Positions 43,872-52,885 are shown, numbered from the stretch's first letter. The stretch is DNA of 64,000 bases from Actinoplanes sp. DH11 (GCF_020873875.1 NZ_JAHWGU010000014.1:1-64000); one strand, 5' to 3'. A program made the numbers and translations. Notes: generated by a model from the sequence alone, not told the origin.

Positions 43872-44930
43872 ATGGGCAGCCTCGATCTCACCGGCGACAT
43901 CGTCGGACTCACCCGGGCCATCTGTGACATCCCGAGCGTCAGCGGGGCGGAGAAGGAGCTCGCCGACGCCGTCGAGACGGCACTTCGCGCGTACCCCCAT
44001 CTGGAAGTCCTCCGCGACGGTGACGCCGTCGTGGCCCGCACCAACCTGGGCCGGGACACCCGCGTGGTGCTCGCCGGGCACCTGGACACGGTCCCGATCG
44101 CGGACAACCTGCCGACGACGCTCGACGGTGACGTGCTCCGCGGCCGGGGCACCGTCGACATGAAGGCCGGCGTCGCGGTGTTCCTGCAGCTCGCCGCGCT
44201 CCTGGACAGCCCTCGGCACGACGTGACATACGTCTTCTACGACCATGAGGAGGTCGCGGCCCGACTCAACGGGCTCGGCCGCCTGGTGCGCAACCACCCG
44301 GACTGGCTGGCCGGCGACTTCGCGGTGCTCGGCGAGCCGTCCGACGGCACGGTCGAGGGCGGCTGCCAGGGCACCATGCGCGTGAAGATCACGGTGCCCG
44401 GTGTGGCAGCGCACCCGGCCCGGTCCTGGCGGGGCAGCAACGCGATCCACAGCGCCGGGGCGGTGCTCGACGTGCTGCGCGCCTACGAGCCGCGGCGGCC
44501 GGTGGTGGACGGCCTGCAGTACCGGGAAGGGCTGAACGCCGTGAAGATCGAGGGCGGCATCGCCGGCAACGTCATCCCCGACCTCTGCACGATCTTCGTG
44601 AACCACCGGTTCGCCCCGGACCGCGACACCGACGCCGCCGAGGCCCACCTGCGCGAGGTCTTCGCCGGTTTCCAGCTGGAGGTCACCGACCGGGCGCCGG
44701 GCGCGCGGCCCGGCCTGGACCGACCGGCCGCCAAGGAGTTCGTCGACCTGGTCGGCCGAGAGCCTCAGGCCAAACTCGGCTGGACCGACGTGTCGCGCTT
44801 CGCGGCCCTCGGCATCCCGGCGATCAATTTCGGTCCGGGTGACCCGCTGCTCGCGCACACCGACGGCGAGCATGTGTCCGTACCCGAGATCCGCGAATCG
44901 CTGCGCGTGCTGACCGCCTGGCTGTCCTGA
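43872..44930 (+). CDS. dapE: Succinyl-diaminopimelate desuccinylase
   Basis: Zn-dependent M20 peptidase-family enzyme in lysine/diaminopimelate synthesis, needed for cell wall. The 352-residue actinobacterial form has LAGHLDTVP (zinc His and Asp), RGTVDMKAG, DHEEVAA (catalytic Glu), VLGEPSDGTVEGGC and a late zinc His in LLAHTDGEHV. Related N-acetylornithine deacetylases share these motifs. Its place inside the arginine cluster makes that activity an alternative, though the sequence follows the actinomycete DapE pattern. Confidence 0.85.
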   Translation: MGSLDLTGDIVGLTRAICDIPSVSGAEKELADAVETALRAYPHLEVLRDGDAVVARTNLGRDTRVVLAGHLDTVPIADNLPTTLDGDVLRGRGTVDMKAGVAVFLQLAALLDSPRHDVTYVFYDHEEVAARLNGLGRLVRNHPDWLAGDFAVLGEPSDGTVEGGCQGTMRVKITVPGVAAHPARSWRGSNAIHSAGAVLDVLRAYEPRRPVVDGLQYREGLNAVKIEGGIAGNVIPDLCTIFVNHRFAPDRDTDAAEAHLREVFAGFQLEVTDRAPGARPGLDRPAAKEFVDLVGREPQAKLGWTDVSRFAALGIPAINFGPGDPLLAHTDGEHVSVPEIRESLRVLTAWLS

Positions 44931-45014
44931 GACCCGCGAGCGCCGCGAGAAGAGCCGCGAGCGCCGCAAGGAGACCCGCGAGCGCCGCAAGGAGACCCGC
45001 GAGCGCCGCGAGCG
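44931..45014. repeat. 21-nt tandem repeat starting at the dapE stop
   Basis: Four 21-nt units of GACCCGCGAGCGCCGCAAGG plus A begin at the base after the dapE stop codon (44931, 44952, 44973, 44994). The unit length keeps reading frame, so a stop-codon loss would add seven residues per unit. Confidence 0.9.
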
Positions 45015-45018
45015 AGAT

Positions 45019-45043
45019 GTCCGGGCGCGCCCAGCGCCCGGAC
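45019..45043. terminator. Convergent terminator dapE/argG
   Basis: GTCCGGGCGC (45019-45028) and GCGCCCGGAC (45034-45043) form a 10-bp stem with a 5-nt loop, between the dapE and argG 3' ends. Confidence 0.75.
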
Positions 45044-45118
45044 CATCACGGCCTTCAGAGGCAAGCATCGAGTACGCCCACGCGTACCCCCGCCCGCAGG
45101 AGCGATTCCGGCCGCCCC

Positions 45119-46357
45119 CTATTCGGCGGGCAGCGCCGCAGCCCTGGCAATGGCCCCGGGCACGGCGTACATGTGCGCGAAGGCGCGCGCCTCCGCACCG
45201 GTCCACAGCGACGAGCCGTGACCGTAGACCACACCGGCCCGGGTGGCCGCGTCCAGCAGGCTGTGCGGGCTCTTGCTGCCGAGCAGCACGATGTTCCCCT
45301 TGTGCAGCAGCACCCGGACCTGGCCGGTGACCCGGTTCTGGCTGGAGTCCAGGAACGCCCGGAAGTCATCCATGATCGGGTCGAAGTAGACGGCCTCGTG
45401 GAGCAGGTCCCCGTACGTGTTGCCGAGGGTTGCCTTGGTCGCCTGCTGCCGGTTGGAGAGCACCAGCTTCTCCAGCTCGCGGTGCGCCGCGATGAGGATC
45501 AGCATGCCGGGCGCCTCGAAGCCGACCCGGGCCAGGTTGCCGACCATGGTGGAGCCCATGTGGATGCCCCGGCCGACACCGTGCTCGCCGCCGAGCACGT
45601 TGAGCGCCGACAGGATCGCGTAGTTGGGCGCGTCCGCCTCGACGAGGGAGTCGCCACCGGCGTACGCGGCCGCGACGACCTCACCCTTCTCGAAGCTGAG
45701 CAGCAGCTCCACACCCTGGTCGGGCGCCGCGTCGATCGACTTCGTGTAGGTCCAGGCGTCCTCCGGCAGGTACTCCCAGCTGCCGTACGTCTCCTCGCCA
45801 CCGATCGAGGTGCCGATCAGGCCCTCGTTGATGGAGTACTTCTTGACCTTCTCGCTGACGGCGAAGCCCCGGCTGCGCAGGAACTCGGCCTCCTCCTCGC
45901 GAACCAGCCGCTCGTCCCGGACCGGCGTGATGATCTCCAGGTGCGGCGCGAGGGCCCGGATCACCGCGTCGTAGCGCACGTGGTCGGCGCCGGCGCCGGT
46001 CGAGCCGTGGGCCACCGCGTCCGCGCCCACCTCGAGGGCGACCTGGACGACCTTCTCCGCCTGGATCAGCCGCTCCGCGCCGACGCACGACGGGTAGGCG
46101 CCGTTGCGCAGGTAGTTCGCCTTGATCGCGTAGGTGACGACCCGCGAGTAGAGCTCGGACCGGGCGTCCACGACGTGGTGCTCGATCGCACCCAGCTCCT
46201 CGGCGCGCGCCTTGACGGCCTCGGCCTCACCGCTGTGCAGGCCGCCGGTGTCGATGTTCGCGGTCACCACGTCCCAGCCCTTCTCGCGGAAGTCCACGAG
46301 GGCGTACGAGGTGTCGAGCCCACCGGAGAAGGCCAGGACGATCTTGCGCTTGGTCAT
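45119..46357 (-). CDS. argG: Argininosuccinate synthase, non-classical clade
   Basis: Joins citrulline and aspartate using ATP. The 412-residue protein has the PP-loop LAFSGGLDTS (8-17), AHGSTGAGADHVRYD and KYSINEGLIGTSIGGEE. From memory it differs from the usual actinobacterial ArgG (which has LAYSGGLDTSVAI and AHGCTGKGNDQVRFE) and is closer to the form seen in Bacteroidetes. It overlaps the unknown gene upstream by 4 nt (ATGA), so it is the tail of the argC-J-B-D-F-R-X-G chain. Confidence 0.93.
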   Translation of the reverse strand: MTKRKIVLAFSGGLDTSYALVDFREKGWDVVTANIDTGGLHSGEAEAVKARAEELGAIEHHVVDARSELYSRVVTYAIKANYLRNGAYPSCVGAERLIQAEKVVQVALEVGADAVAHGSTGAGADHVRYDAVIRALAPHLEIITPVRDERLVREEEAEFLRSRGFAVSEKVKKYSINEGLIGTSIGGEETYGSWEYLPEDAWTYTKSIDAAPDQGVELLLSFEKGEVVAAAYAGGDSLVEADAPNYAILSALNVLGGEHGVGRGIHMGSTMVGNLARVGFEAPGMLILIAAHRELEKLVLSNRQQATKATLGNTYGDLLHEAVYFDPIMDDFRAFLDSSQNRVTGQVRVLLHKGNIVLLGSKSPHSLLDAATRAGVVYGHGSSLWTGAEARAFAHMYAVPGAIARAAALPAE

Positions 46358-47247
46358 CGGGACTGTTCCTTTTCGAGAATCGGCACGTATGTCTTACCGT
46401 CCCGGCGGACGTGCCCGGGCGGCAGGACATAGAAGTCGCAACGGCCTGCTTCGATGTCCTTCTGCATCGCCCGCTGGCGGTCGTAGTCGAAGGGGTCGAG
46501 CAGGAAGGTCGGCTCGGGCGGCACTCCCCCGGCCGGCAGGGTGAGGTCGCTCTGGTAGACGAACGAGCCCGGCGAGGTGTGGAACGGCACGGTCGCGACC
46601 AGGACCTTCAGTGCCCCGAACTCGGTGTGCACCTTCAGCGCGCTGTTGTCGTACTGGGTGACGCCGTCCAGTTTCTGCGCGCGGTAGGCGGAGAGCGCCA
46701 GCGCCTTGGCGGCTTTGCCCAGCCCGACCGCCGGCATCAGCGACCAGAGCGACCAGCCGACCCAGCGGCCGTGCTCGGCACTCGGCGCGGCGCAGTAACC
46801 GCCGACCGGCACCGGACCGGTGTAGCCGCTCTCCCGCATCTCCGCCTGCACCTTGCGCAGCAGCTGCTTCACGTCGGTGTCGAAGCGGAACGTGGAGCGC
46901 TCCACCATCGCGGCGAACTCGTCCTGCGGCAGGCCGGCGATGAGCGCGGCCGCCGGCATCAGGATCAGGTCGACCATCACCCACTGCGGCATCGGGATGC
47001 CCCGGTCACCGAACGCGATGCCGTTGATCACGTTGAAGTAGTTGAGGAAGTCCCGGATCGACCAGTCCTTCTCCGCGGTGTCGGTGAAGTCGAGCCAGGT
47101 GAGCTTGTGCCCGTACGGCGTCTCGTTGAGGTGCGGGCGCAGCGTGTCGTTGGAGGCGAGGAAGAACTCCACACCGTGCCCGGCCAGTTTGCCGGTGTGG
47201 TCGGCGAAGTCCGGGAACCGGGCCTCGACCGCGGGCGTGAACGTCAT
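46354..47247 (-). CDS. Unknown protein coupled between argR and argG
   Basis: A 297-residue soluble protein (MTFTPAVEARFPDFADHTGK) with no family I can name. It is aromatic-rich (WIDL-type and WVGWSLWSLMP segments), has a charged N-terminus (NETPYGHKLTWLDF, EKDWSIRDFLNYFN) and ends in GHVRRDGKTYVPILEKE. No signal peptide, Walker motif or helix-turn-helix is seen; the hydrophobic MVDLILMPAAALIAGL may be buried. ATGA overlaps on both sides tie it to argR and argG, so a role in arginine or citrulline metabolism is likely but undefined. Confidence 0.8.
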   Translation of the reverse strand: MTFTPAVEARFPDFADHTGKLAGHGVEFFLASNDTLRPHLNETPYGHKLTWLDFTDTAEKDWSIRDFLNYFNVINGIAFGDRGIPMPQWVMVDLILMPAAALIAGLPQDEFAAMVERSTFRFDTDVKQLLRKVQAEMRESGYTGPVPVGGYCAAPSAEHGRWVGWSLWSLMPAVGLGKAAKALALSAYRAQKLDGVTQYDNSALKVHTEFGALKVLVATVPFHTSPGSFVYQSDLTLPAGGVPPEPTFLLDPFDYDRQRAMQKDIEAGRCDFYVLPPGHVRRDGKTYVPILEKEQSR

Positions 47248-47753
47248 CGTTGACTCTCCTCATGGTGATCGGAGGAATCCGATCTGCTCCAGTTGCCGAG
47301 CTTCTCGGCGAGGGCCGCGCCCGAGGCCGGGCCGGCGTCGCGGGCCACCACCAGGATGGTGTCGTCACCGGCTATGGTGCCGACCACGTCCGACAGCCCG
47401 GACCTGTCGAGCGCGCTGGCCAGGAACTGCGCGGCGCCGGGCGGGGTGCGCAGCACGGCGATGTTGCCGCTGGAGTCCACCCCGGTGAGCAGCTCGCGCA
47501 GCAGCCGGATCAGCCGGGCCGGCCCCTGCTGAGTCTCGCGCAGCGGCCGCTTGCCGTCCTCCGGGATGAGGTAGGCGCCGCTCACCTTCACCGCATTGAG
47601 CTCCTCCAGGTCACGCGAGAGGGTGGCCTGGGTGACCTGGACGCCCTCGTGGGCGAGCAGGTCGGCCAGCTCGGTCTGCGACCGCACGGTCCGCGAGCGG
47701 ATCAGTTCGACGATCCGGGCGTGCCGTCCCGCCCGGGTGACCGGGGCGCTCAT
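47244..47753 (-). CDS. argR: Arginine repressor
   Basis: Arginine-sensing hexameric repressor, 169 residues. The winged helix (RIVELIRSRTVRSQTELADLL, VTQATLSRDLEEL) spans about 13-60. The C-terminal arginine-binding domain has GTIAGDDTILVVARD. It sits inside the operon it is expected to control, overlapping argF and the unknown gene by 4 nt each. Candidate target sites are at 52874 and 43837. Confidence 0.93.
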   Translation of the reverse strand: MSAPVTRAGRHARIVELIRSRTVRSQTELADLLAHEGVQVTQATLSRDLEELNAVKVSGAYLIPEDGKRPLRETQQGPARLIRLLRELLTGVDSSGNIAVLRTPPGAAQFLASALDRSGLSDVVGTIAGDDTILVVARDAGPASGAALAEKLGNWSRSDSSDHHEESQR

Positions 47754-48682
47754 TGCGCGTTGACCGCCAGCAGCCAGCCGAGCAGCGCCTTCTGCGCGTG
47801 CAGCCGGTTCTCCGCCTGGTCGAAGATGGCGCTCTGCGGACCGTCGATCACCTCGTCGGTGATCTCCTCGCCGCGGTGGGCTGGCAGGCAGTGCAGGACG
47901 ATGGCGTCCGGGTCGGCGGCGGCCAGCAGGTCCTTGTTGACCTGGTACGGCCAGAACGGGGTGAGCCGGTCCTTGCCGTCGTCCTCCTGGCCCATCGAGG
48001 TCCACGTGTCGGTGGTGACCACGTGCGCACCGTCGACGGCCTCCCGCGGGTCGCGCAGCACCTCGACGGAGCCACCGGTCCACGCCGCGATCTCGGCGGC
48101 CCGGCTGACCACGGCCGGCGCCGGGTCGAAACCGGACGGGCCGGCCACCCGGACGTTCATGCCGGCCATCGCACCGGCGATCAGGTACGAGTGCGCCATG
48201 TTGTTCGCCGCGTCACCCACGTACGTCATGGTCCGCCCCGCCGTGCCGCCGAGCCGCTCCCGGATCGTCAGCAGGTCGGCGAGCAGCTGGCACGGGTGGT
48301 ACCCGTCGCTGAGCGCGTTGATCACCGGGACCGTGACGCCGGACGCCAGCTCGGCGAGCCGTTCGTCGCCGTGGGTCCGGAACACCATCGCGGCCACGTA
48401 ACGGGAGACGACCCGGCCCGCGTCGGCGAGCGACTCGCCCCGGCCGAAGTGGGTGTTCTGGGTGTCCACGATGATCGGCTGGCCGCCGAGCTCGGCGATG
48501 CCGGCCTCGAACGAGAGCCGGGTGCGCAGGCTGGCCTTGTCGAAGAAGACGGCGACCGAGCGCGGGCCGGCGAGGGGCGTGAACCCGAACCGGTTCGCCT
48601 TCATCTCGGCGGCCAGGTCGAGCACGTCGGACTGTTCCTGCGGGCTGAGGTCGTCGTCGCGGAGGAAGTGGCGGGTGGTCAC
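47750..48682 (-). CDS. argF: Ornithine carbamoyltransferase
   Basis: Makes citrulline from ornithine and carbamoyl phosphate. The 310-residue protein has the carbamoyl-phosphate loop SLRTR (51-55; STRTR in most homologues) in FDKASLRTRLSFE, and the ornithine-binding Cys in HCLPAHRGEE. DGYHPCQLLADLLT is also present. A GTG start overlaps the argD stop. Confidence 0.95.
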   Translation of the reverse strand: MTTRHFLRDDDLSPQEQSDVLDLAAEMKANRFGFTPLAGPRSVAVFFDKASLRTRLSFEAGIAELGGQPIIVDTQNTHFGRGESLADAGRVVSRYVAAMVFRTHGDERLAELASGVTVPVINALSDGYHPCQLLADLLTIRERLGGTAGRTMTYVGDAANNMAHSYLIAGAMAGMNVRVAGPSGFDPAPAVVSRAAEIAAWTGGSVEVLRDPREAVDGAHVVTTDTWTSMGQEDDGKDRLTPFWPYQVNKDLLAAADPDAIVLHCLPAHRGEEITDEVIDGPQSAIFDQAENRLHAQKALLGWLLAVNAQ

Positions 48683-49833
48683 CGGATACCGTCCAGGGCA
48701 GCGATCAGGGCATCCGCCTGATCGGGGGAGATGATGAGGGGCGGGGCGAGCCGGATGACGTCCGGCTGCGGGGCGTTCACGAGGAAACCGGCGTCCAGCA
48801 GCTTCGCCGCGACCTCTTTCGAGACCGGCCTGGTCAGCACGACGCCGAGCAGCAGGCCGGCGCCGCGGACGTGGTCGACGAGCGGGTGGTTCAACCCCTC
48901 GATGCCCCGCCGCAACTGTTCGCCGACCCGCTTCACGTGGTCTAGCAGGCCCGCACCGGCGATCGTGCGGATCACCGCGAGGCCCGCCGCGCAGGAGACC
49001 GGGTTGCCGCCGAACGTGGTGCCGTGCGAACCCGGGGTCAGCAGGTCCGCCGCCGCGCCGAACGCGATGCAGGCCCCCAGCGGCAGGCCGCCGCCGAGCC
49101 CCTTGGCCAGGGTGACGACGTCCGGCTCGACGCCTTCGCCCTGGTGGTGGAACCAGTGTCCGGTCCGGCCGATGCCGGTCTGCACCTCGTCGAGCACCAG
49201 CAGCGCGCCGGAGCGGTCACACACCGCGCGGGCCGCCGCGAGGTAACCGGCGGGCGGGACGACCACGCCGTTCTCACCCTGGATCGGCTCCAGGATGACC
49301 ATGGCGGTGTCGGCGGTGACGGCTGCTTCGAGCGCGGCCGTGTCCCCGTACGTCACATGGGTGACGTCTCCCGGCAGTGGCCGGAAAGGATCCTGCTTGG
49401 CCGGTTGCCCGGTCAGCGCGAGGGCGCCCATCGTCCGGCCGTGGAAGGCGCCGTGCGTGGCGACGACGTGCGTCCGGCCGGTCAGCCGGGAGATCTTGAA
49501 GGCGGCCTCGTTGGCCTCGGCGCCGGAGTTGCAGAAGAGCACCCGGCCGGGCCGTCCGGCGAGCGCCAGCAGCAGCTCGCCCAGGGCCACCGGCGGCTCC
49601 GAGACGTAGAGGTTGGAGACGTGGCCGAGCTGCTGGATCTGGCTGGTGACGGCGGCGACCACCGCCGGGTGGGCGTGACCGAGAGCGTTCACCGCGATGC
49701 CGCCGAGGAAGTCGACGTACTCAGTGCCGTCCTCCGCGGTGACCACCGCCCCCTCGCCCTTGACCAGGGCAAGCGCCGGTGTGCCGTAGTTGTTCATCAT
49801 GGAGGCGTTCCAACGCTCTGTGAGCGCGCTCAT
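48679..49833 (-). CDS. argD: Acetylornithine aminotransferase
   Basis: PLP-dependent class III aminotransferase, 384 residues, giving N-acetylornithine. The PLP lysine is Lys244 in TLAKGLGGGLPLG. Cofactor contacts are NSGAEANEAA and LDEVQTGIGRTG. The start at 49833 overlaps the argB stop (ATGA). The longer frame to 49953 is not supported. Confidence 0.95.
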   Translation of the reverse strand: MSALTERWNASMMNNYGTPALALVKGEGAVVTAEDGTEYVDFLGGIAVNALGHAHPAVVAAVTSQIQQLGHVSNLYVSEPPVALGELLLALAGRPGRVLFCNSGAEANEAAFKISRLTGRTHVVATHGAFHGRTMGALALTGQPAKQDPFRPLPGDVTHVTYGDTAALEAAVTADTAMVILEPIQGENGVVVPPAGYLAAARAVCDRSGALLVLDEVQTGIGRTGHWFHHQGEGVEPDVVTLAKGLGGGLPLGACIAFGAAADLLTPGSHGTTFGGNPVSCAAGLAVIRTIAGAGLLDHVKRVGEQLRRGIEGLNHPLVDHVRGAGLLLGVVLTRPVSKEVAAKLLDAGFLVNAPQPDVIRLAPPLIISPDQADALIAALDGIR

Positions 49834-50696
49834 GACGGGACCACCATCGTTCCGAATCCTTCTTCCGTGAAGACCTCGAGCAACGTCGAATGGGCGACCC
49901 GGCCGTCGACGACGTGTGCGGCGGGGACGCCACCGCGCACGGCGCGCAGGCACGCCTCCATCTTGGGCGCCATCCCGGACTCCAGCGACGGCAGCAGCTT
50001 CTCCAGCGCGTCCGCGTCGATCTCCGAGGTGAGCGACCCGGTGTCCGGCCAGTTCGTGTAGAGGCCCGGCACGTCGGTGAGCACGACCAGCTTGCGGGCG
50101 CCGAGCGCGACCGCGAGCGCCGAGGCGGCGGTGTCGGCGTTGACGTTGTGCAGCACCCCGTCGGCGTCCGGCGCGACCGTGGCGATCACCGGGATCCGGC
50201 CGGCCGCGATCAGGTCGTCCACGGCCGAGGTGTTCACCCGGTCGACGTCGCCGACCTGGCCGATGTCGACCGGCTCCCCGTCGATCACGGCCTGCCGGCG
50301 GATCGCGGTGAACAGGCCGGCGTCCTCACCGGAGAGGCCGACCGCGTACGGCCCGTGCTGGTTGATCAAGCCGACCAGCTCCCGGCCGACCTGCCCGACC
50401 AGCACCATCCGGACCACGTCCATGGCCTCCGGGGTGGTCACCCGCAGGCCGCCGCGGAACTCGCTCTCGATGCCGAGCCGGTTCAGCATCCGGCTGATCT
50501 GCGGGCCGCCGCCGTGCACCACGACCGGTTTGATGCCGACGTGCCGCAGGAAGACCATGTCGGCGGCGAACGCGGCCTGCAACGACGGATCGATCATGGC
50601 GTTGCCGCCGTACTTGATCACGACGGTGGTGCCGTGGAAACGCTCCAGCCAGGGCAGCGCCTCGATCAGGATGCCGGCTTTCTCGACGGGGTTCAT
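49830..50696 (-). CDS. argB: Acetylglutamate kinase
   Basis: Phosphorylates N-acetylglutamate and is usually the arginine feedback point. The 288-residue protein has KYGGNAM (catalytic Lys near 28), VVHGGGPQI and LTDVPGLYTNWPD. An N-terminal helix (about 1-18) of the type found in arginine-inhibited hexameric enzymes is present. It overlaps argJ and argD by 4 nt each. Confidence 0.95.
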   Translation of the reverse strand: MNPVEKAGILIEALPWLERFHGTTVVIKYGGNAMIDPSLQAAFAADMVFLRHVGIKPVVVHGGGPQISRMLNRLGIESEFRGGLRVTTPEAMDVVRMVLVGQVGRELVGLINQHGPYAVGLSGEDAGLFTAIRRQAVIDGEPVDIGQVGDVDRVNTSAVDDLIAAGRIPVIATVAPDADGVLHNVNADTAASALAVALGARKLVVLTDVPGLYTNWPDTGSLTSEIDADALEKLLPSLESGMAPKMEACLRAVRGGVPAAHVVDGRVAHSTLLEVFTEEGFGTMVVPS

Positions 50697-51865
50697 GACG
50701 AGTACGCCGAGTTCTCGTGGACGTACGCGTGCGAGAGGTCAGTGGTCCAGATCGTCGCGCTCATCTCACCCTCCCGCAGGTTGATCGTGATCTGCACGTC
50801 CCGCCCGGAGAGGTCGACCTTGGAACGGTCCTCGGCGGCCGCGCCGCCCTTGCAGACCCAGACGCCGTTGATCGCGACGTCCACCCGGTCCGGTTCGAAG
50901 GCGGCGCTCGTGGTGCCGACCGCGGCGAGGATCCGGCCCCAGTTCGGGTCGTTGCCGAAGAGCGCGGTCTTGACCAGGTTGTTGTTCGCCACCACGCGGC
51001 CGACCTGCACCGCGTCGGCCTCGCTCGCCGCGCCGGCCACCTCGATCGCGATGTGCTTGGTGGCACCCTCGGCGTCGCCGATCAGCTGCTGTGCCAGGTC
51101 GTGACAGACCTCGGTGACCGCCGCGGTGAGCTCCTCGAGCGTCGGCTGCGCGTTGGAGGCACCGCTGGCCAGCAGCAGCACGGTGTCGTTCGTCGACATG
51201 CAGCCGTCCGCGTCGATCCGGTCGAAGGTGACCCGGGTGGCCGCGCGCAGCGCCGCGTCAAGGGTCGCGTTGTCCGCCGACGCGTCGGTGGTGATCACGA
51301 CGAGCATGGTGGCGAGGGCCGGGGCGAGCATCCCCGCACCCTTCGCGATGCCGCCGACCGACCAGCCCGCCCGCGTCACGACCGCGTTCTTCGCGACCGT
51401 GTCGGTCGTCATGATCGCCTCGGCCGCACGCGGGCCGCCGTCCGCGGTGAGCGCCTTGGCCGCCGCGTTCACGCCTGGCAGCAACTTGTCCATCGGCAGC
51501 AGCTCACCGATCAGGCCGGTGGAGCAGACCGCCACGTCGCCGGGGCCGATCATCATGGGTTTCGCCCCGCCGCGCAGGACGGCCGCGGTGTGCTCGGCCG
51601 TGCGGTGCGTGTCCCGGAAGCCCTGCGTGCCGGTGCAGGCGTTGGCGCCGCCGGAGTTGAGCACGACGGCGCGGATCACGCCGCCCTTGAGCACCTGCTC
51701 GCTCCAGAGCACCGGGGCGGCCTTCACCCGGTTGCCGGTGAAGACGCCGGCGGCGGTGAAGTCCGGGCCGTCGTTGACGACCAGGGCGACATCCGGGTTT
51801 CCGCTGGCCTTGAGCCCGGCGGCGACGCCGGAGGCACGGAACCCCTTGGGGGCGGTGACGGTCAC
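50693..51865 (-). CDS. argJ: Glutamate N-acetyltransferase / ornithine acetyltransferase
   Basis: Bifunctional enzyme that recycles the acetyl group between N-acetylornithine and glutamate. The 390-residue precursor cleaves itself at Thr186 in KGAGMLAPALATML, giving two chains. Other landmarks are NACTGTQGF, CSTGLIGELLP and NDPNWGRILAAVG. A GTG start at 51865 overlaps the argC stop (GTGA). Confidence 0.95.
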   Translation of the reverse strand: MTVTAPKGFRASGVAAGLKASGNPDVALVVNDGPDFTAAGVFTGNRVKAAPVLWSEQVLKGGVIRAVVLNSGGANACTGTQGFRDTHRTAEHTAAVLRGGAKPMMIGPGDVAVCSTGLIGELLPMDKLLPGVNAAAKALTADGGPRAAEAIMTTDTVAKNAVVTRAGWSVGGIAKGAGMLAPALATMLVVITTDASADNATLDAALRAATRVTFDRIDADGCMSTNDTVLLLASGASNAQPTLEELTAAVTEVCHDLAQQLIGDAEGATKHIAIEVAGAASEADAVQVGRVVANNNLVKTALFGNDPNWGRILAAVGTTSAAFEPDRVDVAINGVWVCKGGAAAEDRSKVDLSGRDVQITINLREGEMSATIWTTDLSHAYVHENSAYSS

Positions 51866-52863
51866 GGCGCGACTCCGAACACACTGAGGCCCGCGGTCTC
51901 GGGCAGACCGAACATGATGTTGGCGTTCTGCACGGCCTGACCGGCCGCGCCCTTGCCGAGGTTGTCGAGCGCGCTCACCACGATGATGCGCCCGGAGTCG
52001 ATGTCGACGGTGGCCTGCAGGTGGCAGGAGTTGGAACCGGCGGTCGCGGCGGTGTGCGGCCAGACGCCCTCGGCGAGCACGTGCACGAAGGGCGAGTCGG
52101 CGTAGGCGGCCTGAAGCGCCTCGCGCGGGTCGCCACCGTTGCGGCGCTTCGCGGTCACCGTCGCGAGGATGCCGCGCGGCATCGGCGCCAGGATCGGCGT
52201 CATCGACAGCGAGCCGGCGCCGGTGGCCTGCTTGATCTCGGCGACGTGCTGGTGCGCGCCCACCTTGTACGGCGAGAGGTCGCCCATCACCTCGCTGCCC
52301 AGCAGGTTCACCTTCGCGCTGCGGCCGGCGCCGGACGTGCCGGAACTGGCGACCACCACGACGTCCTCGGGGTCGGCCACGCCGGCGGCGATCAGCGGCG
52401 CCAGCGCGAGGGTGATGGTGGCGGCGTAGCAGCCGGTGTTCGCCACCCGGTCGGACGCGGCGATCGCCGCCCGGGCGCCGGGCAGCTCCGGCAGGCCGTA
52501 GGTCCAGGTCCCGGCGTGTCCACCCCCGTAGTAACGAGTCCACTGCTCGGCGCTCTCCAGCCGGAAGTCGGCGCCCAGGTCGACGACCTTCACCCCGGCC
52601 GGCAGCTGCGCCGCCACGGCCGCGGACTGCCCGTGCGGCAGAGCCAGGAACACCAGGTCGGCGCCGCTCAGCGTCTCCGCGTCGGTCGCGCCGAGCGTCA
52701 GGTCCAGGCCGGCGAGCTGCGGGTGTACGGCACTGACGGGTGAACCTGCCTGACTGTGGGCAGTGGCTGTGACGAGCTCGAACTCGGGGTGCCCGGCGAG
52801 CAGCCGGAGCAGCTCGCCCCCGGCGTACCCACTGGCACCTGCGACCGCGACCCGGATTCCCAT
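51862..52863 (-). CDS. argC: N-acetyl-gamma-glutamyl-phosphate reductase
   Basis: NADPH-dependent reductase of 333 residues and first gene of the arginine chain. It has the Rossmann motif VAGASGYAGGELLRLL, the catalytic Cys145 in VANTGCYA and the His-containing LPHGQS. GGAGG lies about 6 nt before the ATG. The upstream gap carries a candidate ARG box next to the ribosome site. Confidence 0.95.
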   Translation of the reverse strand: MGIRVAVAGASGYAGGELLRLLAGHPEFELVTATAHSQAGSPVSAVHPQLAGLDLTLGATDAETLSGADLVFLALPHGQSAAVAAQLPAGVKVVDLGADFRLESAEQWTRYYGGGHAGTWTYGLPELPGARAAIAASDRVANTGCYAATITLALAPLIAAGVADPEDVVVVASSGTSGAGRSAKVNLLGSEVMGDLSPYKVGAHQHVAEIKQATGAGSLSMTPILAPMPRGILATVTAKRRNGGDPREALQAAYADSPFVHVLAEGVWPHTAATAGSNSCHLQATVDIDSGRIIVVSALDNLGKGAAGQAVQNANIMFGLPETAGLSVFGVAP

Positions 52864-52873
52864 ACCAACCTCC

Positions 52874-52885
52874 GCATGACTATGC
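52874..52885. promoter_or_regulatory. Candidate ARG box upstream of argC
   Basis: GCATGACTATGC is an exact GCAT-n4-ATGC palindrome, 11 nt before the argC start and overlapping its ribosome site. A weaker partner, GTATCAAGTCGCATAC, lies at about 52893-52908. Paired sites like this are typical of ArgR operators. Confidence 0.65.
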
